Assembly (NCBI GenBank): GCA_002683825.1
Contig: NYUD01000031.1
Coordinates: 78,548 to 142,547, forward strand
Reading direction: 5' to 3'
DNA: 64,000 nucleotides
Source: Planctomycetota bacterium
GTDB taxonomy: Bacteria > Planctomycetota > UBA1135 > GCA-002686595
Shown here: positions 8,514-17,159 of the stretch, piece by piece
How the letters are laid out: the number at the start of each line of letters is the position of its first letter
Numbering within the stretch: position 1 is the first letter of the stretch
The notes under the pieces: model-generated
Told to the model about the DNA's origin: nothing
The model's database searches: none
What the model saw: the letters and a program-made list of their open reading frames with translations, nothing else
Made by a program: the position numbers and the translations under genes

Positions 8514-9805
8514 TTTCGCTCCCCCAAGGCGTCGCAGTCGCAGGCACTCTGGTGAACGGGACAGGGCTCCCCGTCCCCGGCGTTAATCTCGACGTCCGCG
8601 TGGACGGCGTCAATCAAATCGTCAAGAACGACACAACCGATCTCTTCGGTAATTTCCTCATCGCGGTTCCTTTTGGACAAATCACTCTCGAGTTCCTGAC
8701 CCAGGGCGTCTTCGGCCAAACGCTCGCCCCTCAACGACACCAGCTACAGATGAGTTCGGACGCCGACATGGGCGCCATCGCGTTACAGCAAGGCTTCCAT
8801 CTGAGCGGTGCCCTGGCCCTCTCCGGCGGATCGCCCGTACCCGAGATCGACATCGATGTCTTCGATTCAGTGACGGGGACCAAGGTCTTCACCCCCGGGG
8901 ACAACACCAGCCTCACCGGGGTCTTCGATGTCGTCGTTCCGGCGGGTCAATACGATATTGAGTGGTGCCCCCAGGTCATTTTACGCCTCGTCGCGGGGGA
9001 CATCGAAGGCGTGGTCGTCGCGGCCGATACAGCACTCGGAGTCTTCACGCTCATGCCCGGCAACATTCTGTCTGGAACGGTCAGCTATTCCGATGGCGTT
9101 CCAGCCCAGGGCGTCGACCTGGAGGTGGCTCTGATCAGCGGATCTTCAGTCGTCACCTGCAACGACGACACGGACGTGCTCGGCTTCTACCAGACGGTCC
9201 TCCCCAGCGATACCATCAACATCGTCTATTCGCTGCCCAACTCCCTCCTCCTCGAGCGGGCCTACCGCAGAAACATGCAGATCGTTTCCGACCAGGTACT
9301 CAACGTCGTCCTCCCCGACTGCAAGCCCTGCGGAGCCGATCTCAACGGCGTCCCTGCCCCGGGTGCCAACCTGCTGGAGGACGCCCTCGCCGAGGCAACC
9401 ATCACCTATGGCCTCGGTGTCGCGGGCAGCGGCGGAATCATCCCCAAGATCACCTTCACCGGCTCCCAACCCTCGGTCTTTAACAACCAGTTCCGCCTGT
9501 TTGTCGAGGAGGGTCTCGGCGGCTCGCTCGCTTTCCTCGCAATCGCGGCAAATCACTCCGCGGTCCCATTCGGAACCGGCTTCCTGCTGGTTGAACCTTT
9601 CGAGCCCCTCGTCACCATCCCGCTTTTCCTCGACGGAGTTCCCGGAATACCCGGCGCCGGTTCGGCGGAATATCCTCCCGGCCCGATCCCCCTCTCAACC
9701 CTCGGAATACGATTCTACAGTCAATTCGTGATCCAGGATCCCGGAGCTCCGCTCGGCGTTTCCCTCAGTAACGCCATTCGTTTCCGCATCCGCAACTCAC
9801 CCTGA
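8441..9805 (+). CDS. Secreted carboxypeptidase-regulatory-like repeat protein, 3' part after frameshift
   Basis: Native coding in this frame begins immediately after the poly-C tract (reading PGTTALPILLHDVLVVG); the first possible start codon, GTG at 8510, is probably not used. Three further repeats follow (about 8530-8700, 8795-8970, 9060-9240), each with a P-V-P-G-V-x-L-D-V-like strand and a T-D-x-x-G-x-F turn. The C-terminal 150 residues form a different domain ending in FYSQFVIQDPG and LSNAIRFRIRNSP, a style of ending seen in secreted proteins of Saltatorellus-like planctomycetes (recalled, not searched). Function unknown; probably an extracellular structural or adhesive protein. Confidence 0.65.
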   Translation, partial: PPGTTALPILLHDVLVVGTVDLGVISLPQGVAVAGTLVNGTGLPVPGVNLDVRVDGVNQIVKNDTTDLFGNFLIAVPFGQITLEFLTQGVFGQTLAPQRHQLQMSSDADMGAIALQQGFHLSGALALSGGSPVPEIDIDVFDSVTGTKVFTPGDNTSLTGVFDVVVPAGQYDIEWCPQVILRLVAGDIEGVVVAADTALGVFTLMPGNILSGTVSYSDGVPAQGVDLEVALISGSSVVTCNDDTDVLGFYQTVLPSDTINIVYSLPNSLLLERAYRRNMQIVSDQVLNVVLPDCKPCGADLNGVPAPGANLLEDALAEATITYGLGVAGSGGIIPKITFTGSQPSVFNNQFRLFVEEGLGGSLAFLAIAANHSAVPFGTGFLLVEPFEPLVTIPLFLDGVPGIPGAGSAEYPPGPIPLSTLGIRFYSQFVIQDPGAPLGVSLSNAIRFRIRNSP

Positions 9806-9837
9806 GCATATTCCAGGCTGTCGCTGATTCCCCCACT

Positions 9838-9951
9838 CGCTCCTCGGGATACGGTTCTACAATCGACTTTGGTTCAGGATCTCAGAGTTTCGCTTTGGCC
9901 TTGCCCCCGACCCAACGCCATTCGTTTCTGCGTCCGTAACTCTCCCTGCTC
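9838..9951 (+). repeat. Decayed tandem copy of the preceding gene's 3' end
   Basis: Bases about 9838-9951 align over their whole length with about 9698-9807, the last 110 bases of the repeat-protein gene. Shared blocks include TCGGxATACGxTTCTACA, CAGGATC and AACGCCATTCGTTTC. The copy has many substitutions and no open frame matching the parent, so it reads as the residue of an old duplication of a gene end. It ends exactly at the ATG of the next gene, which starts at 9952. Confidence 0.65.
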
Positions 9952-12372
9952 ATGTCGCAAGCGCTCGCTCAGTTCGCCGCCCCTCGCTCCCTGATTCTCG
10001 GGGTGCTCGCCTGTGGTTTGGCTCTCAGCGGAAGCTGTGCCCGCGGACTAGAGATCGTCTCACCGCCCGGCGGCGGGGGGGGGGATCCGGTCGACCCGCC
10101 GACCGGTCCCACCGATTTCGCACCGCTAGCTGGTCTCGTTTCCGCCGCCGCGGGACTGCAAACAGTGCGTGTCGACTGGCGCTTGCCGCGTGAATCGAAA
10201 ACCAAGAGTTTCGAACTGGCGCTCTTCATGTCGACCGACCGCGACACGATCTTTGACGGAACACCGATCGCTGCGCCCCTGCGCGGGACAAGCCTGGTCC
10301 TCGATGGATTGACGGACGGCGTGCGCCTGCACTTCGGGATGGGCATTCGGGAAGCTGCATCCTCCGGGGGAATGGACGACCCGGCCTTGTCGGGTGGAAC
10401 GGCCTTCATTCCGACCGGCGCACGACTCACCGTCACCCCCGGTCCCATCGTCTACGTCGACGGGGACGCGGAGGCGACCGGCGCCGATGGCACGACCCCC
10501 GAAACCGCGTTCCCGGACCCGCGGCTGGCAATCCTCGTGGCCGGTTTCCAACTCGGCGGTGGCAACGTCTGGGTTCGAAGCGGCGTCTACGACAACGTGG
10601 GCTTCATCGCCCACGGTGCGGGAATTCATGTCTACGGTGGTTTTGGAGCTGACTTCGACCTGGCTACGCGGGATACGAGCCCCGGTACAACGATCTTCAA
10701 CGCGGCGCCTGACAATCTCAACACGCCCACGCTCATGATCGAGATGCAATCGCTGGCGCAAATCCCGATCGATGAACCCGTCGCCATTCTCGATGGCTTC
10801 ACGCTCGAGGGAAACACCCAGACCTTCAGGGCCGTTCAGGCGACAAACACGGCCGCCGAATTCCGCGCCCTGAATATCAGCGGCTTCCTCGGAAGCGGAG
10901 CGCATCTGCAAAATTCCGACAGCCAGGAATACGACATCGTCGTCACGGGCTCGAGCTTTTCCAACAACGTCGGGGAGGGGATGGACGGCAGAGGCGCCTT
11001 CGACCTCGTCGTCGACGGTTGTGTGTTCAATTCCAACGGAACCGAGGGGCTGGATCTCGACGATTGGATCGCGCCTCCGGGAGAGAATGTATCTCTCCGT
11101 ATCACCGGTTCCCGTTTCTTCGGTAACGGTACCGAGGGGCTTGATGTCGACCTGAATGTGCCGCTCCTCGTCCTGGACCTCACCGGTGGTCGCTTCTCCG
11201 TCGAAATCCGTGGATGTTCCTTCGAGCGCAACGGCCGGGATGGAGTCCTGCTCGACATGGAGTACGAGCTGTACCCCCAGTGGAATGCAAAACTGGTCCT
11301 GCGCGAGTGCCTGGCACGGGCCAACGGAACGGACGGCTTCCATCTCGATCTGGACGGGCCGGGATCCGCCCTGCTGCACCGCGTGATCGCAGCCGGAAAC
11401 GGGACGAACGGAATCGAGTTCAGTTCCGAAAGCGATCCGGGAACGGCGTTCGTCTCGTCCTCCATCGCGGCGGGCAATATGGGGGCCGGGATCCTTGCTT
11501 CTCGCCCGCCGATCGGGGCTGCCAACCGCAGCCTGGTCGTCACGCACAGCATCGTGGCCGGCAACTTCGGCCCCGGAATCGAAGGCGAAGCACAGGTCGC
11601 TACGGCCTCGTCGACGATCTCGCATGTGCAGGACGTCGATGGAGTGATGACCGAGTTCCGCGCATCGCTCATCACCGCTGCGGCTGCCGAAGATATTTTT
11701 GTCAACGCCGCAAGCGCCTATGCGCGTATCGACAGCGATCCCGGCGAGGGCACCCTGGTCCTCACCCAGCCAGCGGATTTCGATCCCGGAACGACCCTCG
11801 AGGTCGCTGACGACGGTGTTGCTCGCATCGCCACCCTCGTGAATCCCAACAATGTCACGGTAGATCCCCCCCCCGCCTTGGTGCTGCCCCCCGATCTCCT
11901 CTCGGTCTTCCAGGGCGAGGACGTGGTCGAGGATTATCGCCTGGCCTCCGGTTCGCCGGCAGTGGGGATCGGTCTCTCCCCACCGGGAGGGCCCAGCGTC
12001 GATGGTGGTGTCTTCGGTTCCCCCGTTCCGGGGGTTCCGGGCTTCGCCGAAGAAATCCGGACCGAGCTTTTTCACCCGTTGAGTGTCGCGCCGGCACCCT
12101 CCACTCCCCTGGGTGCCACCGACGTGATTGAAATCGTCTTCAACGAGACGATCCACGCAGCTTCGGTGAACGCGGCCTCCGTCCGTGTTTCGGACGGCGA
12201 GGGCAGGGAGGTCTCGGTTGCGCTCGACACCAGCGAGGATCGGCTGATCCTGGTTCCTCCCGGCGGCGGCTGGAGCAAAGGGGTCGTCTGGATCGAACTC
12301 TTCGCGGAGCTGGAGTCCTCGTCGGGAACCCCCAACGCGACCCCCCTCGCGTTGAGGTTCCTCCATAATTGA
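9952..12372 (+). CDS. Beta-helix lipoprotein with C-terminal Big_5-like Ig domain
   Basis: 806 residues. A lipobox (LALSGSC, Cys about residue 29) indicates a lipid anchor. It is followed by a Gly/Pro linker (GGGGGDPVDPP), a fibronectin-like segment (about 60-160), a W-V-x-x-G-V-Y-like entry to a right-handed parallel beta-helix, and many helix rungs (about 180-560) with the recurring 'GSxFxxNGTEGLDLD' pattern. Residues about 700-806 resemble the SbsA-type Ig domain (IVFNETIHAASVNAASV). Such proteins usually bind or cleave polysaccharides; no catalytic residues can be assigned. GGGGG at 10071-10082 is another long G-run, but the frame is intact. Confidence 0.7.
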   Translation: MSQALAQFAAPRSLILGVLACGLALSGSCARGLEIVSPPGGGGGDPVDPPTGPTDFAPLAGLVSAAAGLQTVRVDWRLPRESKTKSFELALFMSTDRDTIFDGTPIAAPLRGTSLVLDGLTDGVRLHFGMGIREAASSGGMDDPALSGGTAFIPTGARLTVTPGPIVYVDGDAEATGADGTTPETAFPDPRLAILVAGFQLGGGNVWVRSGVYDNVGFIAHGAGIHVYGGFGADFDLATRDTSPGTTIFNAAPDNLNTPTLMIEMQSLAQIPIDEPVAILDGFTLEGNTQTFRAVQATNTAAEFRALNISGFLGSGAHLQNSDSQEYDIVVTGSSFSNNVGEGMDGRGAFDLVVDGCVFNSNGTEGLDLDDWIAPPGENVSLRITGSRFFGNGTEGLDVDLNVPLLVLDLTGGRFSVEIRGCSFERNGRDGVLLDMEYELYPQWNAKLVLRECLARANGTDGFHLDLDGPGSALLHRVIAAGNGTNGIEFSSESDPGTAFVSSSIAAGNMGAGILASRPPIGAANRSLVVTHSIVAGNFGPGIEGEAQVATASSTISHVQDVDGVMTEFRASLITAAAAEDIFVNAASAYARIDSDPGEGTLVLTQPADFDPGTTLEVADDGVARIATLVNPNNVTVDPPPALVLPPDLLSVFQGEDVVEDYRLASGSPAVGIGLSPPGGPSVDGGVFGSPVPGVPGFAEEIRTELFHPLSVAPAPSTPLGATDVIEIVFNETIHAASVNAASVRVSDGEGREVSVALDTSEDRLILVPPGGGWSKGVVWIELFAELESSSGTPNATPLALRFLHN

Positions 12373-12391
12373 GCCTCTTCGTCCAGAGGCT
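12372..12391 (+). terminator. Hairpin just after the beta-helix gene
   Basis: Arms AGCCTCT (12372-12378) and AGAGGCT (12385-12391) form a perfect 7-base stem with a 6-base loop directly at the stop codon. No long T tract follows, so intrinsic termination is only possible. Confidence 0.35.
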
Positions 12392-12687
12392 GGAACCGGT
12401 TTCCACTTTCCGACGCTTCCCGAAGCCGATCTGGAATCGGCGCAAATGAGCTTCTAGGGGCTTGTTTTTTGCCCAGAGCAGCACAAAAGCGGCCTGATTT
12501 GCCAAAACGTCAGGGCACGAAAAAGGGAAGGCCAGCGGGGCGCCGCCCGCTAACCCTCCCGAGCATCACTAAATTTTGGGGAAAAACCCCAAGGGGGTGA
12601 GGAACTGATGCAAAACTCGGGCCAACCGGAAAAGGATTCCTAATGAGCCAGCCAGGCGGCTCCCATCCCCGCCAAAGCGGAGCCCTG
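12392..12687. other. Intergenic region between convergent genes
   Basis: About 300 bases without a supportable gene. It contains a second small hairpin, TTGGGG-AAAAA-CCCCAA (12576-12592), which may serve either strand as a weak terminator. No promoter, RNA gene or repeat is recognisable. Confidence 0.4.
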
Positions 12688-13725
12688 TCACGGATCTGGC
12701 CGGTCGCCTCGGGGGGCCGCCCGTACATGTCCCAGCTGCCACAGGAGCTCCTTGACATAGTGTCCCAGCGCGCCGTCCAGCCAACGCCCCCACCCCAGTC
12801 CCCATCTCCGTCGAGCCAGATAGCCCACGTGTCCCCCGTGCGGCTCGATGTGAAGCAGGATCCGATCGGACAGCTCGGCGTCTCGATAGACCTCGGGTTC
12901 GACAAATGGATCGTCCGCCGCGGTCAGGATCACCGTCGGTACACAGACGTCTTTCAGGATCCCGAGGGACGAGCACTTGCAATAGTAGTCGGCGCCGTCG
13001 AGGAACCCGGCCTCAGGAGCGGTGAAGAGATCGTCGAAAGTGCGCAGGGACGCGTCGAGCGGAATCCGATACGCCTGCCGGGTCTTGCCGGCGCGTACAC
13101 GACGGTGAATCTCTTGTCGAAGCCGCAGCACAAATCGTCGCTCATACAGTCGGTTCCATCCGCGATGGATCGTCTCGGAAGCACGAGCAATGTCCACCGG
13201 GGGATTGACGGACACGATGCCATCCGGACCCCTGCTATCCTCCTGGGCAGCCAGGAGGAGTGCAGCGTTGCCGCTCAGAGAAAACCCGATCACGAAGTGC
13301 AGGAGCTCGGGTGACTCGCGGCGACTTTCGTGCACAACATCCGCGATATCGTCGCTACTCCCCGAATGGTAGGGGCGCCAAGCCAGACCCCGTCCCGCGC
13401 CGCAACCGCGGTGGTTTACGGCCCAAACGCTGTGCCCCCGGCGCCGTAATGCGACGGCGGTTCGGCGGATGTAGTCGGCGTCGACATCGCCCGTAAGGCC
13501 GTGGAAGAGATGGACACGCACACCGCTCGTCCCCTCCGATGTGTAGGCCAGCAACCGTTCGCCGTCCGCCAATTCGATCTCCCGTGGCACGAACGAGCGG
13601 TGGCGCGAGACCCGGGGAGCCCCAGAGGGCAACAGATGCCCCCAGAACGTCTGCCCATGTCCGCTGCGGGCCCAAAACGGAACCGCGCAGGACTCGCTAT
13701 AGCGGCGTATCGTTCGTGCCTCCAT
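12688..13725 (-). CDS. YheT-type alpha/beta hydrolase (COG0429)
   Basis: 345 residues. The opening GHGQTFWGHLLP matches the YheT-family N-terminus that precedes the core (compare 'GHxQTL'). The oxyanion region is HGLTGD (75-80), the nucleophile elbow is GFSLSG (Ser149), the acid is in TAADDPFVE and the His in PHGGHVGY. Family members are soluble esterase-like enzymes of uncertain substrate. It starts 6 bases after the serine-hydrolase stop with a GAGG site overlapping that stop, so it is the last gene of the QueF-cupin-hydrolase operon. Confidence 0.85.
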   Translation of the reverse strand: MEARTIRRYSESCAVPFWARSGHGQTFWGHLLPSGAPRVSRHRSFVPREIELADGERLLAYTSEGTSGVRVHLFHGLTGDVDADYIRRTAVALRRRGHSVWAVNHRGCGAGRGLAWRPYHSGSSDDIADVVHESRRESPELLHFVIGFSLSGNAALLLAAQEDSRGPDGIVSVNPPVDIARASETIHRGWNRLYERRFVLRLRQEIHRRVRAGKTRQAYRIPLDASLRTFDDLFTAPEAGFLDGADYYCKCSSLGILKDVCVPTVILTAADDPFVEPEVYRDAELSDRILLHIEPHGGHVGYLARRRWGLGWGRWLDGALGHYVKELLWQLGHVRAAPRGDRPDP

Positions 13726-13731
13726 TCCGCC

Positions 13732-15156
13732 TCAGGAAAACAACCGAAGGATGTCGGTAAGAAACGCCATGGGGTCGAAGCCCGGTTCCAGGATGCCGAG
13801 GCGGACAAGCACCAGGCGTCGCCGGCGGTCCATCCAGACGTATTGCCCTGCGTGACCTGAGGCGTAGAGGATCCCGCCCACCTCGGACGGTACGCCATTG
13901 CCGTGAGCATCCAGCAACTCTTCCTCATCGAAGCGCCAGAACTGAGCGCCTCCATAGCAGCGCCCATCACTTTCGGGCGTCGCGCTCGCCGCGAAATCGA
14001 CCCAGCCCTCAGGAAGGAGACGCTCCCCGGCGAAGACACCGTCGTCAATGTGGAGCTGGCCGTAGCGTGCCCAGTCGCGCGCGGAAGCCAGCATCAGGCT
14101 GCTGCCGATCCAGGTTCCCGAGGCGTCGACGCACATGACCGCTGTTGACATGCGCAGCGGCCCGAAGAGATGGCGCTGTGGAAATGCGAGCCGCTCCGCC
14201 TCCCTGTCGCCGGCGTGGTCTCTGACAATGCGTGCCAGAATGTTCGCCGTGCCGTCCGAATAGGACCAAACCGCTCCCGGCGGGTGCGCGAGGGGCTTTT
14301 GCGCCGCAAAACCCGCGCAATCTGCGCTGCGGAAGAGCATCTGCAAGCTGTCGGCCCAGGGCAGCTCGTAGTTTGCGAAAAACTCCAACCCACTACGCAT
14401 CCGCAGCAAGTCCTCGAGGGAGATCTCACCGCGCGGGTCGTCCTTGGCCGACCATTCGGGCACGGGTGCGCGCATCTCGATTCCAGCCAATCGCTCCAGA
14501 GCGATCAGGCGACCGATCAACGTGCCTGTGACGCTCTTGGTCATGGACCAACCGAGGATCGGAGTGTGTCGGTCGTAGCCCTCGCGATAGCGTTCGGCAA
14601 CCAGTTGGCCGTCGACGACCAGGACCACCGCATGGGTGCCGTTCGAGTTCCCGGCCTCATCGGTGAAGATGCGATCGATCGCCGCTTTGACGCCCCGGCG
14701 TTGCGAGTCGGACAAAGGAGCGAGTTCGGGGGATTCGCCCAGCGGCCAGGGAACGCTGTCCTGCAGGGCGGGCACCTCATCGGGAATCGACGCCGGTAGC
14801 TCTCCAGCACCCTCGACGACGCGGATTGCCCCCAGACCGGAGCGCCATTCCGCCTCGCTCTCGAACACACCGAATGAACGCGCGCGCACGCGCTGCGCCT
14901 CGCCCTCGACCACCTCCAGGCTCATGAATCTCCCGAGTCCGAGCGGGAGTCGCATGCGTTCGGACAGGACCCTGTTGACGTCGTCACCCGTACCGAAAAC
15001 CTGCACCGCACCGATCGTCGCCGCATACCCGGCAGCCACGCGTCCGAAGATGATCAGAAACCAGCCTGCACCGAAGATCAGGAGAAGAAAAAGTACACCG
15101 GCGACCCGCAGGCCGGCCCGGCGTCGCTTCCCACTTTGCGCAGGACTGTCTTTCAT
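13732..15156 (-). CDS. Membrane-anchored serine hydrolase, beta-lactamase/PBP4-like (class C fold)
   Basis: 474 residues from the ATG at 15156, which forms ATGA with the cupin stop; an upstream in-frame start at 15198 lies inside the cupin gene. One transmembrane anchor (about residues 16-38) is followed by a linker and the penicillin-binding fold. This has SMTK with nucleophile Ser204/Lys207, YSD (Tyr299) as the second motif and a HAG segment near the C-terminus as the third. This set is typical of the esterase/DD-peptidase branch (COG1680) rather than resistance enzymes. The substrate is unknown. Confidence 0.85.
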   Translation of the reverse strand: MKDSPAQSGKRRRAGLRVAGVLFLLLIFGAGWFLIIFGRVAAGYAATIGAVQVFGTGDDVNRVLSERMRLPLGLGRFMSLEVVEGEAQRVRARSFGVFESEAEWRSGLGAIRVVEGAGELPASIPDEVPALQDSVPWPLGESPELAPLSDSQRRGVKAAIDRIFTDEAGNSNGTHAVVLVVDGQLVAERYREGYDRHTPILGWSMTKSVTGTLIGRLIALERLAGIEMRAPVPEWSAKDDPRGEISLEDLLRMRSGLEFFANYELPWADSLQMLFRSADCAGFAAQKPLAHPPGAVWSYSDGTANILARIVRDHAGDREAERLAFPQRHLFGPLRMSTAVMCVDASGTWIGSSLMLASARDWARYGQLHIDDGVFAGERLLPEGWVDFAASATPESDGRCYGGAQFWRFDEEELLDAHGNGVPSEVGGILYASGHAGQYVWMDRRRRLVLVRLGILEPGFDPMAFLTDILRLFS

Positions 15157-15515
15157 TCGTCGCGATGAACGCTCGCCGGCGAAAAGGCGGGGAGACAAAC
15201 GGCCACATACTCCGCACCCGCAGACCCGGGCGTGCTATAGCGGACCCATTCCCCCGGTCGAGCCACGACGGCCTGCCCGGCGCAAACCTCCATCGCCCCG
15301 CCCTCGTACTCGACCCGCAGTGTTCCCGCGAGAACAACGGTGATCTCTTCGAAATCGGGGCGTTGACCGGGCTCCACCCACCCCTTCGGGGACTTCATCC
15401 GCGCAACACTCACTTCTTCGTGGCCCGAATTCACTCGACCGGCAAATTCCTCGATGCGCTTGGGCGGAGTGCCCTGCGCGGGGACGACCGTGGGGGCTTC
15501 AATCAGTTTGGGCAT
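15153..15515 (-). CDS. Small cupin-domain protein
   Basis: 120 residues forming a single cupin barrel: PGQRPDFEEITVVLAGTL and EVCAGQAVVARPGEWVRY correspond to cupin motifs 1 and 2. The first motif lacks the usual His pair (it reads R-P-D-F-E-E), so metal binding may be altered. Cupins of this size are binding proteins or isomerases; no substrate can be assigned. Gap of 21 bases from queF and a 4-base overlap with the next gene. Confidence 0.75.
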   Translation of the reverse strand: MPKLIEAPTVVPAQGTPPKRIEEFAGRVNSGHEEVSVARMKSPKGWVEPGQRPDFEEITVVLAGTLRVEYEGGAMEVCAGQAVVARPGEWVRYSTPGSAGAEYVAVCLPAFSPASVHRDE

Positions 15516-15536
15516 GCCGCATCCGTAGCATGTCCG

Positions 15537-16883
15537 CTACGTGCGACGCAAGCCTTTACGCGATGGGTGGATCGCCAGGCCGCCGCGCAATGCGAAACGC
15601 GCATCGATCTCCAGCCATTCCGGTCGACAATAGACTTGCAGGTCGGCGAACATGCGTTCGACACACACCTCGTGAAAGGCACGGGTCTCCCGGTACGAGA
15701 CCCAGTACAGAAGCAGCCGGTCGCGCGCGATGCGCGGCCCCCGATAACGGAGAGACACGCTGGCCCAATCGGGTTGCGCGGTCACGGGACACAGACTGCG
15801 AAAGAGGTGCGTGACCAGGGCCTCCTCGACAGGCTCGGATGCACCCGAAATCTCCGCTGCGCCCTTGAGGTGGTCGGGGTGCAGGGCGTAGGTGTCCACC
15901 TCGATCGGTTCCGCATCGATGCAGGTGCCCGGCAGGTTTCCCCGGGATCGCCCTGGCAGTTCGTCCACGGGTCGAAAAAGAACGCTGACATCACACTCCA
16001 CTCGCTCGGAAAGATCGCGGGTGATGGTCGACACGACCGACTCATCGCATTCGTAGCGTTCCTGGTTGAGCGAGTGCAGGTACAGCTTGAGGGATTTGGA
16101 CTCGATCAACTTGTCGGAGTTCGCCGGAATTCGAAACTCGCCTCGGACCGTCCTGGGCTTGCCGCTCGGATCGAGCCACGAGAGCTCGGGTGCTTCCCAC
16201 AGGTCGATGCCATCGAAAACGGTACTCCGAAGGTCGAGGCGTGCCCGTGCCGCGGCACGGGGAATTGCAACGAGCACATCGGGAGCGTAGGTCTTCGGAA
16301 TCGGGGTGGGCTTGCCTAGGGGAAGCTCGGGGGGAAGGGAATCGGCCAACTGGGAACCTCTGATTCGCCCTGCAGCGTACTCTCGTGCCCTGTGGCACGC
16401 CAAACGAATCGCTCGGTGAGCTGCCGCGAGCCGCCGCCCCTCTTCCGGATCGCTCGGGCAGAATCGTTGCCCCTTCAGGAGCCCCCTGCGCACGAGGCGA
16501 CGCGTCTTCAAGGGATGGTTGTTGAGTGCGATCGCCGCGATGCGGGCATGCCGCCGCTCGATCCCTAGCCACTTCCCCAGACGCGCATAGAAGGGCACCT
16601 CTCCGGGATCGAAGGAGGCACCCTCATTTTCGGCATCGGCCGCTTCGATCGACAATTCTCGCGTCGCCGCCTTTGCACAGCTACGTAGCGAGAGTCGAGT
16701 GCGCCCCCTTTGTTCCCGAGCGTACATCACATGGGCAACGAAGCGCGCCGTGACCTTCTCAGGTGGGAGAAAGAGAGCTCGGGTCCCCATGTAGGCGCGA
16801 ATCCACTTGTCCAGAGAGGCGAGTTCGGGAGCTGTGAATTCCTCCCGAAGGAGAGACCTACCGATCCGTGTCGATCCGACCAA
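15537..16883 (-). CDS. queF: NADPH-dependent preQ0 reductase QueF (YqcD type) with an unrecognised N-terminal extension
   Basis: The C-terminal ~270 residues are a full-length two-module QueF, reducing 7-cyano-7-deazaguanine to preQ1 in queuosine synthesis. They contain the QueF motif ESKSLKLYLHSLNQERYE, the Cys nucleophile in SLCPVTAQPDW and the substrate/NADPH block SYRETRAFHEVCVERMF. A stand-alone QueF could start at TTG 16349, where AGAGG lies 8 bases upstream. The same frame is open and coding-like (strong third-position GC) for another ~180-230 residues upstream, with no stop between, so a fusion is implied. That part is mostly helical and Arg-rich (RRHARIAAIALNNHP); I do not recognise it. 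The true start is uncertain: TTG 16883 or ATG 16790, both downstream of the leader terminator. Confidence 0.85.
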   Translation of the reverse strand: MVGSTRIGRSLLREEFTAPELASLDKWIRAYMGTRALFLPPEKVTARFVAHVMYAREQRGRTRLSLRSCAKAATRELSIEAADAENEGASFDPGEVPFYARLGKWLGIERRHARIAAIALNNHPLKTRRLVRRGLLKGQRFCPSDPEEGRRLAAAHRAIRLACHRAREYAAGRIRGSQLADSLPPELPLGKPTPIPKTYAPDVLVAIPRAAARARLDLRSTVFDGIDLWEAPELSWLDPSGKPRTVRGEFRIPANSDKLIESKSLKLYLHSLNQERYECDESVVSTITRDLSERVECDVSVLFRPVDELPGRSRGNLPGTCIDAEPIEVDTYALHPDHLKGAAEISGASEPVEEALVTHLFRSLCPVTAQPDWASVSLRYRGPRIARDRLLLYWVSYRETRAFHEVCVERMFADLQVYCRPEWLEIDARFALRGGLAIHPSRKGLRRT

Positions 16884-16925
16884 CGTCTTCCCCAATCCAG
16901 GCGCGGCCCGAAAAGAGCCGGGGTG

Positions 16926-16977
16926 AAAAACACGGGGCCGGAAAACCATAAAACCCTGCCAGCTTTCCGGCCCCGTG
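16926..16977 (-). terminator. Intrinsic terminator in the queF leader (possible attenuator)
   Basis: On the minus strand, CACGGGGCCGGAAA (16977-16964) pairs perfectly with TTTCCGGCCCCGTG (16944-16931) around a 19-base loop, and TTTTT follows at once (16930-16926). This 14-bp GC-rich stem with a U-tract is a textbook Rho-independent terminator pointing into queF. The only sequence upstream on this strand before the divergent gene is about 180 bases, so the transcript it stops must be a short leader or small RNA. I do not see a preQ1 aptamer consensus. Confidence 0.7.
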
Positions 16978-17159
16978 ACAAAGAAGGAACAGAATGGCTC
17001 CCCACGGAGAGGAGGGCCACGAAGAGGTAGTGGTCCGGCGCCGCGCATACGCTCGCGTTTTTTCGTATTTTTTTCTCTCTACGCTCCCACAGGACCCCTC
17101 GCTTCGAGAGTTTCGCCTTGTACACGGAGAGAAAGTAGCGCTTCGGTTAGAACAGAGAC

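Noticed and set aside
10126..12366. Long open frame (746 codons) on the minus strand across the beta-helix lipoprotein gene
   Set aside because: It mirrors the high third-position GC of the plus-strand gene; the protein has no signal, domains or sensible composition, whereas the plus frame has a lipobox and helix repeats.
16926..17048. Extending the QueF protein to the start at 17048
   Set aside because: That would place a perfect T-tailed terminator inside the coding region, and the added residues (Pro/Gly/Arg-rich) lack codon bias.
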